Below, piece by piece: positions 42,156 through 50,345 of a stretch of 64,000 bases of DNA. Both the position numbers and the translations under genes were made by a program. Position 1 is the stretch's first letter; every line of letters starts with the position of its first letter. The notes beneath the pieces are model-generated. The model was not told the origin of the DNA. It saw nothing but the letters and a program-made list of their open reading frames with translations, and ran no database searches. This stretch comes from an uncultured Acidimicrobiales bacterium (GTDB lineage: Bacteria > Actinomycetota > Acidimicrobiia > Acidimicrobiales > SHLQ01), in contig CALHYX010000089.1 of the NCBI GenBank assembly GCA_938041035.1, forward strand, positions 1-64,000. Reading direction: 5' to 3'.

Positions 42156-43238
42156 ATGCGCGCCGTGCTGCTCACCGGCTTTGGCGGGCCCGAGATGCTC
42201 GAACTGCGCGACGACGTGGCGACGCCCACTCCGGCGGTCGACGAAGTCGTGGTGCGTGTGGGTGCCTGTGGCGTGAACAACACCGACATCAACACCCGGG
42301 TGGGCTGGTACAGCAGAAGCGTTACCGGCGGCACCGATGGTGGTGGTGCCGGTGATGTCGACGATGGTCGCTGGGGTGGTGGCGAGGCCGCCTTCCCCCG
42401 AATTCAGGGCGCGGATCCAAGCGGAGTGGTCGCGGCGGTCGGTGCTGCGGCCGACCCCTCACTGTTGGGTCGACGGGTGCTGGTGGATCCATGGGTCCGT
42501 GATGCCGATCGCCCCGACGACCGCCATCTCGCCCGGTATCTGGGGAGCGAGCTCGACGGCGGGTTCGCCGAGTACTGCGCGGTGCCGGCTCGCAACGTCT
42601 TTCCTCACGAGTCGACGTTGACCGACGTGGAGCTCGCGAGCTTCCCCTGTTCCTGGTCGACGGCGGAGCACATGTTGCAGCGGGTCGGTCTCGAGGAGCG
42701 GCAACGGATCCTGGTGACGGGTGCCTCGGGCGGAGTCGGTTCCGCGCTGGTGAGCCTCGCCAAGCGGCGCGGGGCGAACGTGGTGGGGGTGGCCAGTGAG
42801 GCGAAGGCCGACGCCGTTCGACGAATCGGAGCCGACGCGGTGGTCGACCGGAGCGGCGCGGACCTGCACCAAAGGGCCATCGAGGCCAATAGTGGATACT
42901 TCGACGTCGTGGCCGACGTCGTAGGCGGCGAGGCGACCCCCGGATGGTTCGACGCGCTGCGTCGCGGAGGTCGCTACGTGACGTCGGGGGCGATCGCCGG
43001 CCCGATCGTCGAACTCGATCTGCGAACGCTGTACCTCAACGACCTCGAGTTCTTCGGTGCCACCGTGTACGAGCCCGGGGTTTTTGCCGACCTCGTGGGC
43101 TACATCTCGCGCGGCGAGGTGGAGCCGGTCGTCGGTGACGAGTTTCCGCTGGAGCAGATCGCCGAAGCCCAGTCGGCGTTCGGGCGCAAGGACCACGTCG
43201 GTGCCATCGTGTTGACCGTCGCCGACCTCCACGCCTGA
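42156..43238 (+). CDS. Zinc-independent MDR/quinone oxidoreductase-like alcohol dehydrogenase
   Basis: This 360-aa medium-chain dehydrogenase/reductase has the N-terminal pattern MRAVLLTGFGGPEMLEL, VVVRVGACGVNNTDINTR, and the NADPH-binding TGASGGVGSALVSLAKRRG. A Gly/Asp-rich insert near residues 55-75 is unusual. The cysteines that bind structural zinc are absent. ATG 42156 is preferred; GTG 42135 would overlap the upstream stop. It probably forms an operon with the carboxyltransferase fusion. Confidence 0.87.
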   Translation: MRAVLLTGFGGPEMLELRDDVATPTPAVDEVVVRVGACGVNNTDINTRVGWYSRSVTGGTDGGGAGDVDDGRWGGGEAAFPRIQGADPSGVVAAVGAAADPSLLGRRVLVDPWVRDADRPDDRHLARYLGSELDGGFAEYCAVPARNVFPHESTLTDVELASFPCSWSTAEHMLQRVGLEERQRILVTGASGGVGSALVSLAKRRGANVVGVASEAKADAVRRIGADAVVDRSGADLHQRAIEANSGYFDVVADVVGGEATPGWFDALRRGGRYVTSGAIAGPIVELDLRTLYLNDLEFFGATVYEPGVFADLVGYISRGEVEPVVGDEFPLEQIAEAQSAFGRKDHVGAIVLTVADLHA

Positions 43239-43338
43239 TCCTCGGGACTTGACACCGCCGGCCGCCGGGTGGGTCGGCGGCGGGCCAGGCCGCCGTTGGC
43301 TCCCCGGATGCGCGAGCAGGTCGGAGTACACTGGAACG

Positions 43339-43797
43339 GTGGATGACATCGACGTAGGCGGCACTCCCGGCGGGTTGGGCACGTTCCTCGCCGGGTTGGC
43401 GCTGAGCGCGGTGGCCGCCTGGTTCTTCGTCGATTCGGTACGGGTGGTCTCTCGCGGTGGCGGCTGGTTCTCCGGTTGGGCCGGAGGTGGGGGAGCAGGG
43501 GTCATCTTTTTGCCGTTGTTGGTCGGCGTGATCGGGTTGTTCTACAACTCCCGCAAGATCTGGCCGTGGATCCTGTGCGGCATCGGCATCGTCATTCTCT
43601 TCATCGAAATCCTCAGTGGCTTGAACTTCTTCATCAACCTGAAGCTGTCGCACCTGTTGATCATGCTGGTGAGCTTCGCGGCCGGCATCGGCATGATTCT
43701 GCGGTCGGTCAAGGCAATGGAGAATCGCGACCGGCGTCCTCCGTGGCAGGACGCCATCGACGACCTCGGCGGCGACGGCGCGTCTCGCAGCCGATAG
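43339..43797 (+). CDS. Four-helix membrane protein, unknown function
   Basis: This 152-aa protein has four predicted membrane helices (LGTFLAGLALSAVAAWFFV, then helices near residues 55-75, 78-102 and 108-128) and a charged C-terminus (KAMENRDRRPPWQDAIDD). GTG 43339 is chosen because the N-terminus then begins before the first helix; the upstream extension is GC-rich and non-homologous. The Gly-rich loop between helices 1 and 2 is notable. No family was recognised. Confidence 0.72.
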   Translation: MDDIDVGGTPGGLGTFLAGLALSAVAAWFFVDSVRVVSRGGGWFSGWAGGGGAGVIFLPLLVGVIGLFYNSRKIWPWILCGIGIVILFIEILSGLNFFINLKLSHLLIMLVSFAAGIGMILRSVKAMENRDRRPPWQDAIDDLGGDGASRSR

Positions 43798-43877
43798 CCG
43801 TTCTCCAACCTGGCAGCGCGACCCGAGGTTTGGGCCGCTGGCTCCACATCGCCTGGAAGCCGGCAAGAGCAGGCCAT

Positions 43878-43931
43878 GGTCACGCTGGTGCCAGGCACCT
43901 GGTCACGCTGGTGCCAGGCACCAGGCTGACC
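43878..43931. repeat. Tandem dispersed palindromic repeats
   Basis: Two copies of a 22-bp unit beginning GGTCACGCTGGTGCC start at 43878 and 43901, a period of 23 bp. The second copy extends into a near-perfect palindrome ending TGACC at 43931. The core CTGGTGCC...GGCAC is shared with 1-17 and 5296-5328. It lies in the 234-bp gap between the membrane protein gene and the RES-toxin antitoxin gene. Any protein read through it is not convincing. Confidence 0.85.
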
Positions 43932-43968
43932 ACGGAAGCCAACATCCGACTATTGGATACCGGGTTGC

Positions 43969-44012
43969 CTTGACCATCTTGACGGCGTGGCGGTAGAGTC
44001 AAGGTAGTCAAG
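43969..44012. promoter_or_regulatory. Symmetric tandem-hexamer operator upstream of the RES toxin operon
   Basis: CTTGAC occurs at 43969 and 43978, and its inverse GTCAAG at 43998 and 44007. Each pair is spaced 9 bp, with a 14-bp centre between the pairs. The whole forms a 44-bp imperfect palindrome ending 19 bp before the antitoxin start. Such symmetric half-site arrays are typical of toxin-antitoxin autoregulation. Binding by the adjacent antitoxin is inferred. Confidence 0.7.
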
Positions 44013-44031
44013 AGATCCGGGAGGATTCGCT

Positions 44032-44532
44032 ATGGGACGAACCGAATGGGTTGGTTCGGCGACCGCGGCGTTCGAAGACGCTCTCGCCGACCTCATCGGC
44101 GAGGACCGCCCGCAACTGGACCCGGCCGAAGCCGGACGGCGAGCCGCGCTCGACGCGGTCGCCGGAGCGATGTGGACCGAACAGGCCGGCCCCTTCTATG
44201 ACACCGAGGCGGTGATGGACCTGTTGGGCGGTGTGAGCAAACAAGCGGTGAACGATCGAGTGCGCCGCCACCGGCTGCTGGCGTTGCGGACGGGGTCGGG
44301 TCGACTCGTGTACCCGACGATGCAGTTTCATCGCCGGGCTGTCGTGCCCGGGGTCGGCGAACTGCTCGACCTGCTGCTGCCCGACGATACCGAGGCCTGG
44401 ATGGTTGCCTCGTGGCTCTCGACACCCGATCCCGATCTCGATGGCCAGACGCCGATCGCCGTACTGCGGTCGGGTTCGACCGAGCCCGTACTCCGGGCGG
44501 CACGACAACTCGCATCGACCTTCCGGGGTTGA
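44032..44532 (+). CDS. Antitoxin with MbcA/ParS/Xre-type toxin-binding domain
   Basis: This 166-aa protein has a central helix-turn-helix-like segment (MDLLGGVSKQAVNDRVRRH, then GRLVYPTMQF). It ends in a C-terminal toxin-binding domain of the DUF2384 type (about residues 120-165: MVASWLSTPDPDLDGQTPIA...ARQLAS). This domain normally covers the active site of RES toxins. The gene is 1 bp upstream of a RES-domain gene, confirming the pairing. A GGGAGG Shine-Dalgarno precedes the ATG. Confidence 0.82.
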   Translation: MGRTEWVGSATAAFEDALADLIGEDRPQLDPAEAGRRAALDAVAGAMWTEQAGPFYDTEAVMDLLGGVSKQAVNDRVRRHRLLALRTGSGRLVYPTMQFHRRAVVPGVGELLDLLLPDDTEAWMVASWLSTPDPDLDGQTPIAVLRSGSTEPVLRAARQLASTFRG

Positions 44533-44533
44533 G

Positions 44534-45181
44534 GTGAGCGATCTGGCCGAGCCGCCGGCGATGGACGCGCTGGGGTCGTTCCCGGTGCGAACCCTCAAGG
44601 CGGACACGCGCCTGTTTCGTGTTCATCACGCCGGTCTGGGACCGTGCTGGTTCAGTGGGTTCCCCGCCGGTCACGAGTCGGCGGGGCGCTTCGACCTGCT
44701 CAGCCCCCGGGGCACGTCGTACTGGGCGTTGCAGCCGGAAGCGGCGTTCCTCGAGACCGTTGCTCGGCGCCCGGCGGCCGTGGTGCCACTGGAGCTGCTC
44801 GACCGGTTCCGATTGTCGTCGGTGCGGCTGCCGAAGCCGCTCGTCGCCGCCAACGCACCGGTAAAGCGGGCGCGAGGGTTCGGCCTCACCGCCGAACTGC
44901 ACACCACGACCGACGTCGGGCTCACCCGCCGGTGGGCCACCGCCCTGGACGCGGCGGGCCACTCGGGACTGGTCTCGTTTCCTCGCCATGACGTGACGGC
45001 GAAGCTTCGGTCGGTGAGCCTCTTTGGACGCGGGGGCGAACATGTGCCACCCGGTTGGGGGAGACGGTTGTCGACCGAGCCGATCCCGGCCGCGGTGACC
45101 GATGCGATGGCCTCGTGGGGCATCCGCTGTCTCCCGATTCCCTTCGACGTCGAGACGACCTCGGCCCCGCGCCGCCGCTAG
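44534..45181 (+). CDS. RES-domain toxin (NAD-degrading family)
   Basis: This 215-aa protein has the RES signature residues: Arg in RLFRVHHAGLGP near residue 26, Glu in PEAAFLETV near residue 72, and Ser in GLVSFPRH near residue 153. Characterised RES toxins such as MbcT deplete NAD+ by phosphorolysis. GTG 44534 follows the antitoxin stop by one base, so translation is coupled. The C-terminal ~40 residues extend beyond the core domain. Confidence 0.85.
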   Translation: MSDLAEPPAMDALGSFPVRTLKADTRLFRVHHAGLGPCWFSGFPAGHESAGRFDLLSPRGTSYWALQPEAAFLETVARRPAAVVPLELLDRFRLSSVRLPKPLVAANAPVKRARGFGLTAELHTTTDVGLTRRWATALDAAGHSGLVSFPRHDVTAKLRSVSLFGRGGEHVPPGWGRRLSTEPIPAAVTDAMASWGIRCLPIPFDVETTSAPRRR

Positions 45182-45211
45182 GACGTCGCCTCGGCCACAC
45201 CGGCGCTGACC

Positions 45212-46393
45212 TCAGGTGATCAGGCCACGGGAGCGCAGATCGGCGATCGCCTCGCCGTCGTAGCCGAACTCGGCCAGGAGCTCATCGTTGTGCTCGCCGA
45301 CCGTCGCCAACTGTTGCACCAACTCCGCCGGCGTGGCGCTGAAGTCCACCGCAGGCCCGGCCTGGGTCAGACCACCGATCTCGGGGTGATCCCAACGCAC
45401 CAACTTGGCGTTGTGCACGACCTGGGGGTCGGCGGCTACCTGTTCGCGTTCGAGCACCGGTCCGCAGGGCACGCTGTTCGCCGCCATCTTCTCGACCGCT
45501 TCGGCCGTCGACATCGCTCCGAGCGCGTCCTCGAGCACCTGGGCCATAGCGATCGCGTGTTCAACGTCGGTGCGCAGCGCAGCGACCGTGTTCGATCGAT
45601 CGTCCGCGAGCAGGTCGTCTCGGCCCAACGCCTTCCAGGCCCCCGTGAGGTGCACGTCGTTGCCGATGAAGTACACCACCTGACCATCGGTGGTGTTGAT
45701 GAGCTTGTACAGGTCGGGGGCCCGTCGCCCGGTGGCCGCGGGGTCGGCGTGGGTGAGGTCGGACATGCCGTCGGGCCAGAAGAAGGCGAGGGTTGCGTCG
45801 AGCATGGCGATCTTGAGGTGTTGGCCGCCCGCGCCCCGCTCCCGCGCGAACAGGGCCGCGGTGATCGCCTGGGCGGCGGTGTAGGCGGTGGACTTGTCGG
45901 CGACCAGGGTGCGGATCAGGTCGGGGAACGGCAGGTCGATGCTCCGTTGGCCGGCCACCATCCCGGTGAGCGCCTGGATGACCGGATCGAGGGCCGGTCG
46001 TTCGGCGTACGGTCCGCTGTCGCCGAAGCCACTGATCGAGCAGTAGATCGCGTCGGGGTTCACGGCCCGCACCGCGTCGTAACCGATGCCGAGCCGTTCG
46101 GCGACCCCGGGCCGGAAGTTCTCGAACACGACATCGCAGGATTCCGCCATCCGCAACAGGATGGCGGCGCTGCCCTCCATCGTGAGATCGATCCCGAGGC
46201 AGCGTTTGCCGCGATTGTTGTTGGCGTACAGGCCGTACCGGTGCGTCGGGTTGGTGAGGCGAACCATGTCGCCGCGGGGCGGTTCGACCTTGATCACATC
46301 GGCGCCCTGCTCGGCGAGCAGCTGCGACGCGAGCGGCCCGGCGACGACCTGGGTCACGTCGAGTATCCGCACGCCACTCATCGGTCCCGGCAT
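45212..46393 (-). CDS. CaiB/BaiF family (class III) CoA-transferase
   Basis: This 393-aa class III CoA-transferase has the N-terminal VRILDVTQVVAGPLASQLLAEQGADVIKVE-type block (residues ~8-37), NNRGKRCLGIDL, FENFRPGVAERLG, and the catalytic Asp166 in LVADKSTAY. It moves CoA between acyl acids; the substrate is unknown (carnitine, bile acid, oxalate and alpha-methylacyl types are all in this family). ATG 46393 is used; ATG 46381 is also possible. Confidence 0.92.
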   Translation of the reverse strand: MPGPMSGVRILDVTQVVAGPLASQLLAEQGADVIKVEPPRGDMVRLTNPTHRYGLYANNNRGKRCLGIDLTMEGSAAILLRMAESCDVVFENFRPGVAERLGIGYDAVRAVNPDAIYCSISGFGDSGPYAERPALDPVIQALTGMVAGQRSIDLPFPDLIRTLVADKSTAYTAAQAITAALFARERGAGGQHLKIAMLDATLAFFWPDGMSDLTHADPAATGRRAPDLYKLINTTDGQVVYFIGNDVHLTGAWKALGRDDLLADDRSNTVAALRTDVEHAIAMAQVLEDALGAMSTAEAVEKMAANSVPCGPVLEREQVAADPQVVHNAKLVRWDHPEIGGLTQAGPAVDFSATPAELVQQLATVGEHNDELLAEFGYDGEAIADLRSRGLIT

Positions 46394-46455
46394 TCTCGAT
46401 CTCCCCCTGGTCGCCTGGCGCGACCGTAACAGCTCCGCCGATCGGCAACGCCGCT

Positions 46456-47898
46456 TCAGCCGCGGTGCGGCAGGTCGTACTCGGCCATGAAATAGGGATG
46501 GTGGGGGTCGAACTCGGTGAGGGGGACCGGGTTGTCGACCCGGCCGATGGGGCGCCGTTCCGCGCCTTCGATACCGAGCCGTTCGTCGCCGAGGGCGCTT
46601 CGACCTTCGTCGATTATCGCGATGAGACGGGCGACCACATCGGGTTCGGCGGTGCTCACATCGGTCGACTCGCCAATGTCGGCATCGAGGTCGTACAGCT
46701 CCAGAACATCGGCGCCATCCTTCACCACGTGCAACTTCCATCGGCCGACCCGCACCGCCTCGATGTTGGCATTGCGAATGAAGAAGAAGCTGCGGTCCTG
46801 ATCGAAGTCGGCATCGCCGAGACCGAGGAGCGGGGCGAGGTCGAGCCCGTCGGTGATGCGATCGCCCGGAGGCTCGGCCCCTGCCATCGACGCAAGGGTC
46901 GGATACAGGTCGATGCCGGCGCTCACGTCGTGGCATTCGCGGCCGCCCGCGATCACCCCGGGCCACCGCACGATGCACGGCACCCGCTGGCCCCCCTCCC
47001 AGGTGTTGCCCTTGGAGCCGCGCAGCGGCGCGTTGCTCCCCGAACCGCCCGATTCGACGGCCAACGCTCCGTTGTCGCTGGTGAAGATGACCACCGTGTT
47101 GTCGTCGATACCGAGCATCTGTAGTTCGGCGAGCAACACGCCGGTGACCCAGTCGATGCACTCGACCGCGGCGCCGTAGTCCCCGTTCTGCGATGCCGCC
47201 TTGAACCGCTCCTGCACGTAGATCGGCAGGTGAACGTACATGTGGGCGAAGTAGAGGAAGAACGGGCGGTCGTGATTGGCCCGGACGAAGCGCACGGCCT
47301 GTTCGAGGTAGCGGCCCGTCAGCGCCGCCTGGTCGGGTTGGGCTTCGAGGACCTCGGTATCGACAAGGAGGGGGAGCGGTGGCCGAATCCACGGTTCCTC
47401 GCAACCCATCTTGCGCAGCAGCGGTTCGATCTGATCCGGTTTCAGACCGTGCACCGTCTCGGCCTCGACCTGGCGACCCATGTCGTTGCTGTAGGGCAGC
47501 CCGTAGTACTCGTCGAAGCCATGGGCGGTGGGCAAGAACTCGGGCTGATCGCCGCAATGCCATTTACCGACGAGCTTGGTGGCGTACCCGGCGTCGGAGA
47601 GCAACCGGGCGATCGTGATCTCCGAGGGGTTCAGCCCGACGCTCCATCCGGGAAAGAGCACGCCGCCGAGGTTTCCGGCGGCTTTGCCGCCGAACCCAAC
47701 CCGGGTCGGGTACGAGCCGGTGAGCATGGCGGCTCGCGACGGGGAGCAGACCGGCGACGATGCGTAGAAGTTGGTGAAGCGCACGCCCTCGGTAGCCATG
47801 CGGTCGATGACCGGGGTGCGGTTGAGGGTCGAGCCGTAACAGCCCAGGTCGCCGTAGCCGAGGTCGTCGCAGTTGATGAGGATCACGTTTGGGGCCAC
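46456..47898 (-). CDS. Sulfatase (Cys-type, formylglycine-dependent)
   Basis: This 480-aa alkaline-phosphatase-superfamily sulfatase has a metal site starting ILINCDDLGYGDLGC and the CSPSR motif with Cys51, the residue converted to formylglycine. It also has GKWHCG and FTSDNGA blocks, and a C-terminal domain with GRWKLHV. It hydrolyses sulfate esters; the substrate is unknown. No signal peptide is evident from GTG 47898, so it may be cytoplasmic, or the true start may be upstream in a non-homologous stretch. No maturation enzyme is nearby. Confidence 0.9.
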   Translation of the reverse strand: MAPNVILINCDDLGYGDLGCYGSTLNRTPVIDRMATEGVRFTNFYASSPVCSPSRAAMLTGSYPTRVGFGGKAAGNLGGVLFPGWSVGLNPSEITIARLLSDAGYATKLVGKWHCGDQPEFLPTAHGFDEYYGLPYSNDMGRQVEAETVHGLKPDQIEPLLRKMGCEEPWIRPPLPLLVDTEVLEAQPDQAALTGRYLEQAVRFVRANHDRPFFLYFAHMYVHLPIYVQERFKAASQNGDYGAAVECIDWVTGVLLAELQMLGIDDNTVVIFTSDNGALAVESGGSGSNAPLRGSKGNTWEGGQRVPCIVRWPGVIAGGRECHDVSAGIDLYPTLASMAGAEPPGDRITDGLDLAPLLGLGDADFDQDRSFFFIRNANIEAVRVGRWKLHVVKDGADVLELYDLDADIGESTDVSTAEPDVVARLIAIIDEGRSALGDERLGIEGAERRPIGRVDNPVPLTEFDPHHPYFMAEYDLPHRG

Positions 47899-47966
47899 AC
47901 GAATTGCTAGCGACCGACCCCCACCAGGGTCAAAGACGACGAGCAGGCGTTGGTACACTGCCGCCC

Positions 47967-48284
47967 ATGGACGCACAGGACCACGACCACGATGAGCACG
48001 ACCATGCTCCCGATGCGCACGACCATGATGGCCACGACCACGTTGGCCACGACCACGATGGCCACGACCACGATGCCCCCACCGTCGAGGAGCCCTCGGG
48101 GTACCCGTTGCGCGGCGCGCTGGTCGGGCTGATCTTTGCCCTGATCCTGCTCGGCGGCATCGGCGCGGCGGCGGCCGCGTCGATCGAGACCGACAGCGAC
48201 CGCCAGGAGCATTCCGACGAGGGCGACGATCATGGGGACGAGAAGGGCCAGGACGACGACGATGGTGAGCACAGCGACGGCTGA
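47967..48284 (+). CDS. Small His/Asp-rich single-pass membrane protein
   Basis: This 105-aa protein starts with about 35 residues made mostly of His and Asp (DHDHDEHDH, HDHDGHDHVGHDHDG). One membrane helix follows (LRGALVGLIFALILLGGIGAAAA) and then a very acidic tail with scattered His. The His/Asp array suggests binding of Zn, Ni, Cu or Co. No homology is claimed. Low-complexity sequence can arise by slippage, but a clear start, one helix and an intact stop favour a real gene. It is divergent from the sulfatase and convergent with the DUF5925 gene. Confidence 0.7.
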   Translation: MDAQDHDHDEHDHAPDAHDHDGHDHVGHDHDGHDHDAPTVEEPSGYPLRGALVGLIFALILLGGIGAAAAASIETDSDRQEHSDEGDDHGDEKGQDDDDGEHSDG

Positions 48285-48301
48285 CGGCGCTTCGCTGATC
48301 G

Positions 48302-49351
48302 CTACAGGTACATCCCGGTGGGCGCGTCGTCGGCCTCCGACGCGGCGTCGCCGCTGAGGATGCGAGCGAGGGTGAGCTCGCCACCCGTTGGCAACCCATC
48401 GCCGAACACCGACTGCGCTTCGGCGCGCTGAAACGCCCGAAACTCGATGTCGGCCAGACACCGACCCGGTCGCGTGAGCGCTGGGTGCAGGTGTCGCACC
48501 GGCTCGTTGGTGGTGATCAGCACCTGAACGCGCACCCCCTGGCCCAGGATGCCGTCGCCGAGGTTCAACAGCCGCGACATCGCCTGGCCCACGTGGGCTT
48601 TGGCGTCGGCGCGCAGCAGCTCGTCGGCGTCTTCGACCACCAGCAGTCGCCACTGCGACGGGTACTCCTCGTCGTCGTTCATAAGCACCTGCATCAGCGT
48701 CGAAGACTTGGCAAACACGAGGTCGGGGTCGAGCACGACCTGCACGCGGCGATCGGGAGCCCACGCCCGCGCGAGCGCGCGAATGGCGGTGGTCTTGCCG
48801 GTGCCGGGCGGACCGTGCCACAAGATGATGCGGCCATCGTCGAGTGACGCCGGCCGGTCGATGAGGGTTTGCACCTTGTCCGCTACCTCGCCGGGGTAGT
48901 GGTGAGAAATGTCGGCCCACGCCGGCGACTCGATTCGGCGGGTCGAGGTGTAGGCGCCGTTGGACACCTGCCAGAAGTCGACGGGAACCCGCGACTCATC
49001 CGTCGAGGGGGCCGAGCCGCGCGACCGGATGTCGACAATGGCCTTGTCGACCATGGTCGGGTCGGTGCCCCGTACGTGGATATCGACCGAGTCATCCCAC
49101 GCCTGGAACAAGGTGGCGCAGCCGAACGACTCGGTGAGGATCATGCGGTGCGCCGGCTCGTCGAACCGGTAGCGCACGGGGGTGGGGCCGATGAGGTGCT
49201 CGAGATCGACGACCTCGGTCATCCGAATGTGGCGCACGAAGGGCTCGTCTCCGGCGAGGAAGGGCGCGACGAACTGCGCCCAGAGGGCGGTGCTGATCTG
49301 CGGTTGAACCACGAGTTCGGGGGTGGATTGCGTGCCCATAGAGCTGACCAT
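48302..49351 (-). CDS. DUF5925/AAA-family ATPase
   Basis: This 349-aa protein has an N-terminal DUF5925-like region (about 1-155), then an AAA+ module with Walker A GPPGTGKTT near residue 186, Walker B LLVVEDADE near 230, and a sensor-1 TTNEP. It is an actinobacterial family of proteosome/Cdc48-like ATPases of unknown role; remodelling of a protein partner is expected. ATG 49351 is taken; ATG 49339 is as good. It is separated by 66 bp from the upstream MDMPI gene. Confidence 0.88.
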   Translation of the reverse strand: MVSSMGTQSTPELVVQPQISTALWAQFVAPFLAGDEPFVRHIRMTEVVDLEHLIGPTPVRYRFDEPAHRMILTESFGCATLFQAWDDSVDIHVRGTDPTMVDKAIVDIRSRGSAPSTDESRVPVDFWQVSNGAYTSTRRIESPAWADISHHYPGEVADKVQTLIDRPASLDDGRIILWHGPPGTGKTTAIRALARAWAPDRRVQVVLDPDLVFAKSSTLMQVLMNDDEEYPSQWRLLVVEDADELLRADAKAHVGQAMSRLLNLGDGILGQGVRVQVLITTNEPVRHLHPALTRPGRCLADIEFRAFQRAEAQSVFGDGLPTGGELTLARILSGDAASEADDAPTGMYL

Positions 49352-49417
49352 GGTGCCCGGTGGGCAGGTGCGCGTCGACCGAATATCGGCTACGAGGCCG
49401 ATCGGGAAAGCCGCTCG

Positions 49418-50233
49418 CTACAGCTGGATGAAGAGGTCGCGCGAACGCATGCCGATCCACGGCTTTGGTCCCCAGCCGAACAGCTTGCCGGCCAGGAGCG
49501 GTTTCACCGGATTCAGGCGCCCGAGCGACACCATGAGCAGGGCCACCGGGTCGGCGTGATTGTGAAAATCGGCGCCGGTGGGATTTTCCCGTACGACCGC
49601 GGCTCCGTCGCCTTGAATGTGTACGGCCCAGTCATCGCCGCCGCGCAGCTGGATGTGCACCGTTCCCTGGCACCGTCGGGCTACGGCGGGATCGACGAAG
49701 TGGGTGCTCATCGGGAACAGGCCATGCAGGCACGCGATCGCCTGGGCCCGGGAGATCGGGACGGACTCGCCCGTCAGGGTGGACAGGTCGTGATGGTGAA
49801 CCAGAACCTCGCTGAGTGCGATGCCGCCGACGCCGATCACCGAGTGGTCGTGTTCGTAGAACTTGACGGTCCGGTCGCCATCGGGACCGAGGGTTTCGAG
49901 CAGTGCAGCCATGTCGGCTTCGAGCAGGTCGGCGAGCTCGACCAGGTCGGTAGTGCCGACCAATCGGGCTCGCTCATCGCTGAAGGCGTTGACCGCGTCG
50001 GTCGCGAGCTGGGGGAATGCGAGCCGCTGGGTCTGGGCTTCGATGTGTATCCGGGGAATCGAGACCACGTGCGCTCCGAGGCGACCGAGGCTCCAGTCGA
50101 GATCGGGGACCGGGTCGGTTGGTTTCGCGCCGGCGGCGTCGCATCGCCGCAGCGATTCGGCGAACCGACCGCCGGCGGCGATGAGTTCGGCCTGTAGCCA
50201 CGCCCAATCATTCGGGTCTTCAACCGCTGTCAT
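49418..50233 (-). CDS. Maleylpyruvate isomerase-type mycothiol-dependent protein
   Basis: This 271-aa protein has an N-terminal DinB/MDMPI four-helix domain. A metal-site His is visible in RLGAHVVSIPRIHIEA and the LVHHHDLSTLTG segment supplies more. A C-terminal SCP2-like domain follows (HIQLRGGDDWAVHIQGDGA). The family uses mycothiol, an actinobacterial thiol, supporting the taxonomic inference. The exact reaction is unknown. ATG 50233 is chosen; the frame upstream encodes Arg-rich nonsense. Confidence 0.83.
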   Translation of the reverse strand: MTAVEDPNDWAWLQAELIAAGGRFAESLRRCDAAGAKPTDPVPDLDWSLGRLGAHVVSIPRIHIEAQTQRLAFPQLATDAVNAFSDERARLVGTTDLVELADLLEADMAALLETLGPDGDRTVKFYEHDHSVIGVGGIALSEVLVHHHDLSTLTGESVPISRAQAIACLHGLFPMSTHFVDPAVARRCQGTVHIQLRGGDDWAVHIQGDGAAVVRENPTGADFHNHADPVALLMVSLGRLNPVKPLLAGKLFGWGPKPWIGMRSRDLFIQL

Positions 50234-50345
50234 TGCCCTGCCTCCCGCGTCGTCTGCAGTCTCGCACCGGTATGCCCTGAATCTTACACCGGGCAACGAA
50301 TACCCTTTCTGGCCCCGGCGCCTTGGTTCTGGACGGCGGCGGGCG

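Noticed and set aside
43878..43931. A CRISPR array start
   Set aside because: The 23-bp period has no unique spacers, the units are palindromic and match scattered intergenic copies, and there are no cas genes.
43476..43973. A protein-coding frame running through the palindromic repeats (ending LVPGTRLTTEANI)
   Set aside because: It overlaps the membrane protein gene out of frame and reads through dispersed repeats, a common source of spurious frames.
47899..48399. Extended sulfatase start giving 647 aa
   Set aside because: The added residues are Arg/Pro-rich and antisense to the His/Asp-rich gene; sulfatase homology begins at the GTG 47898 start.
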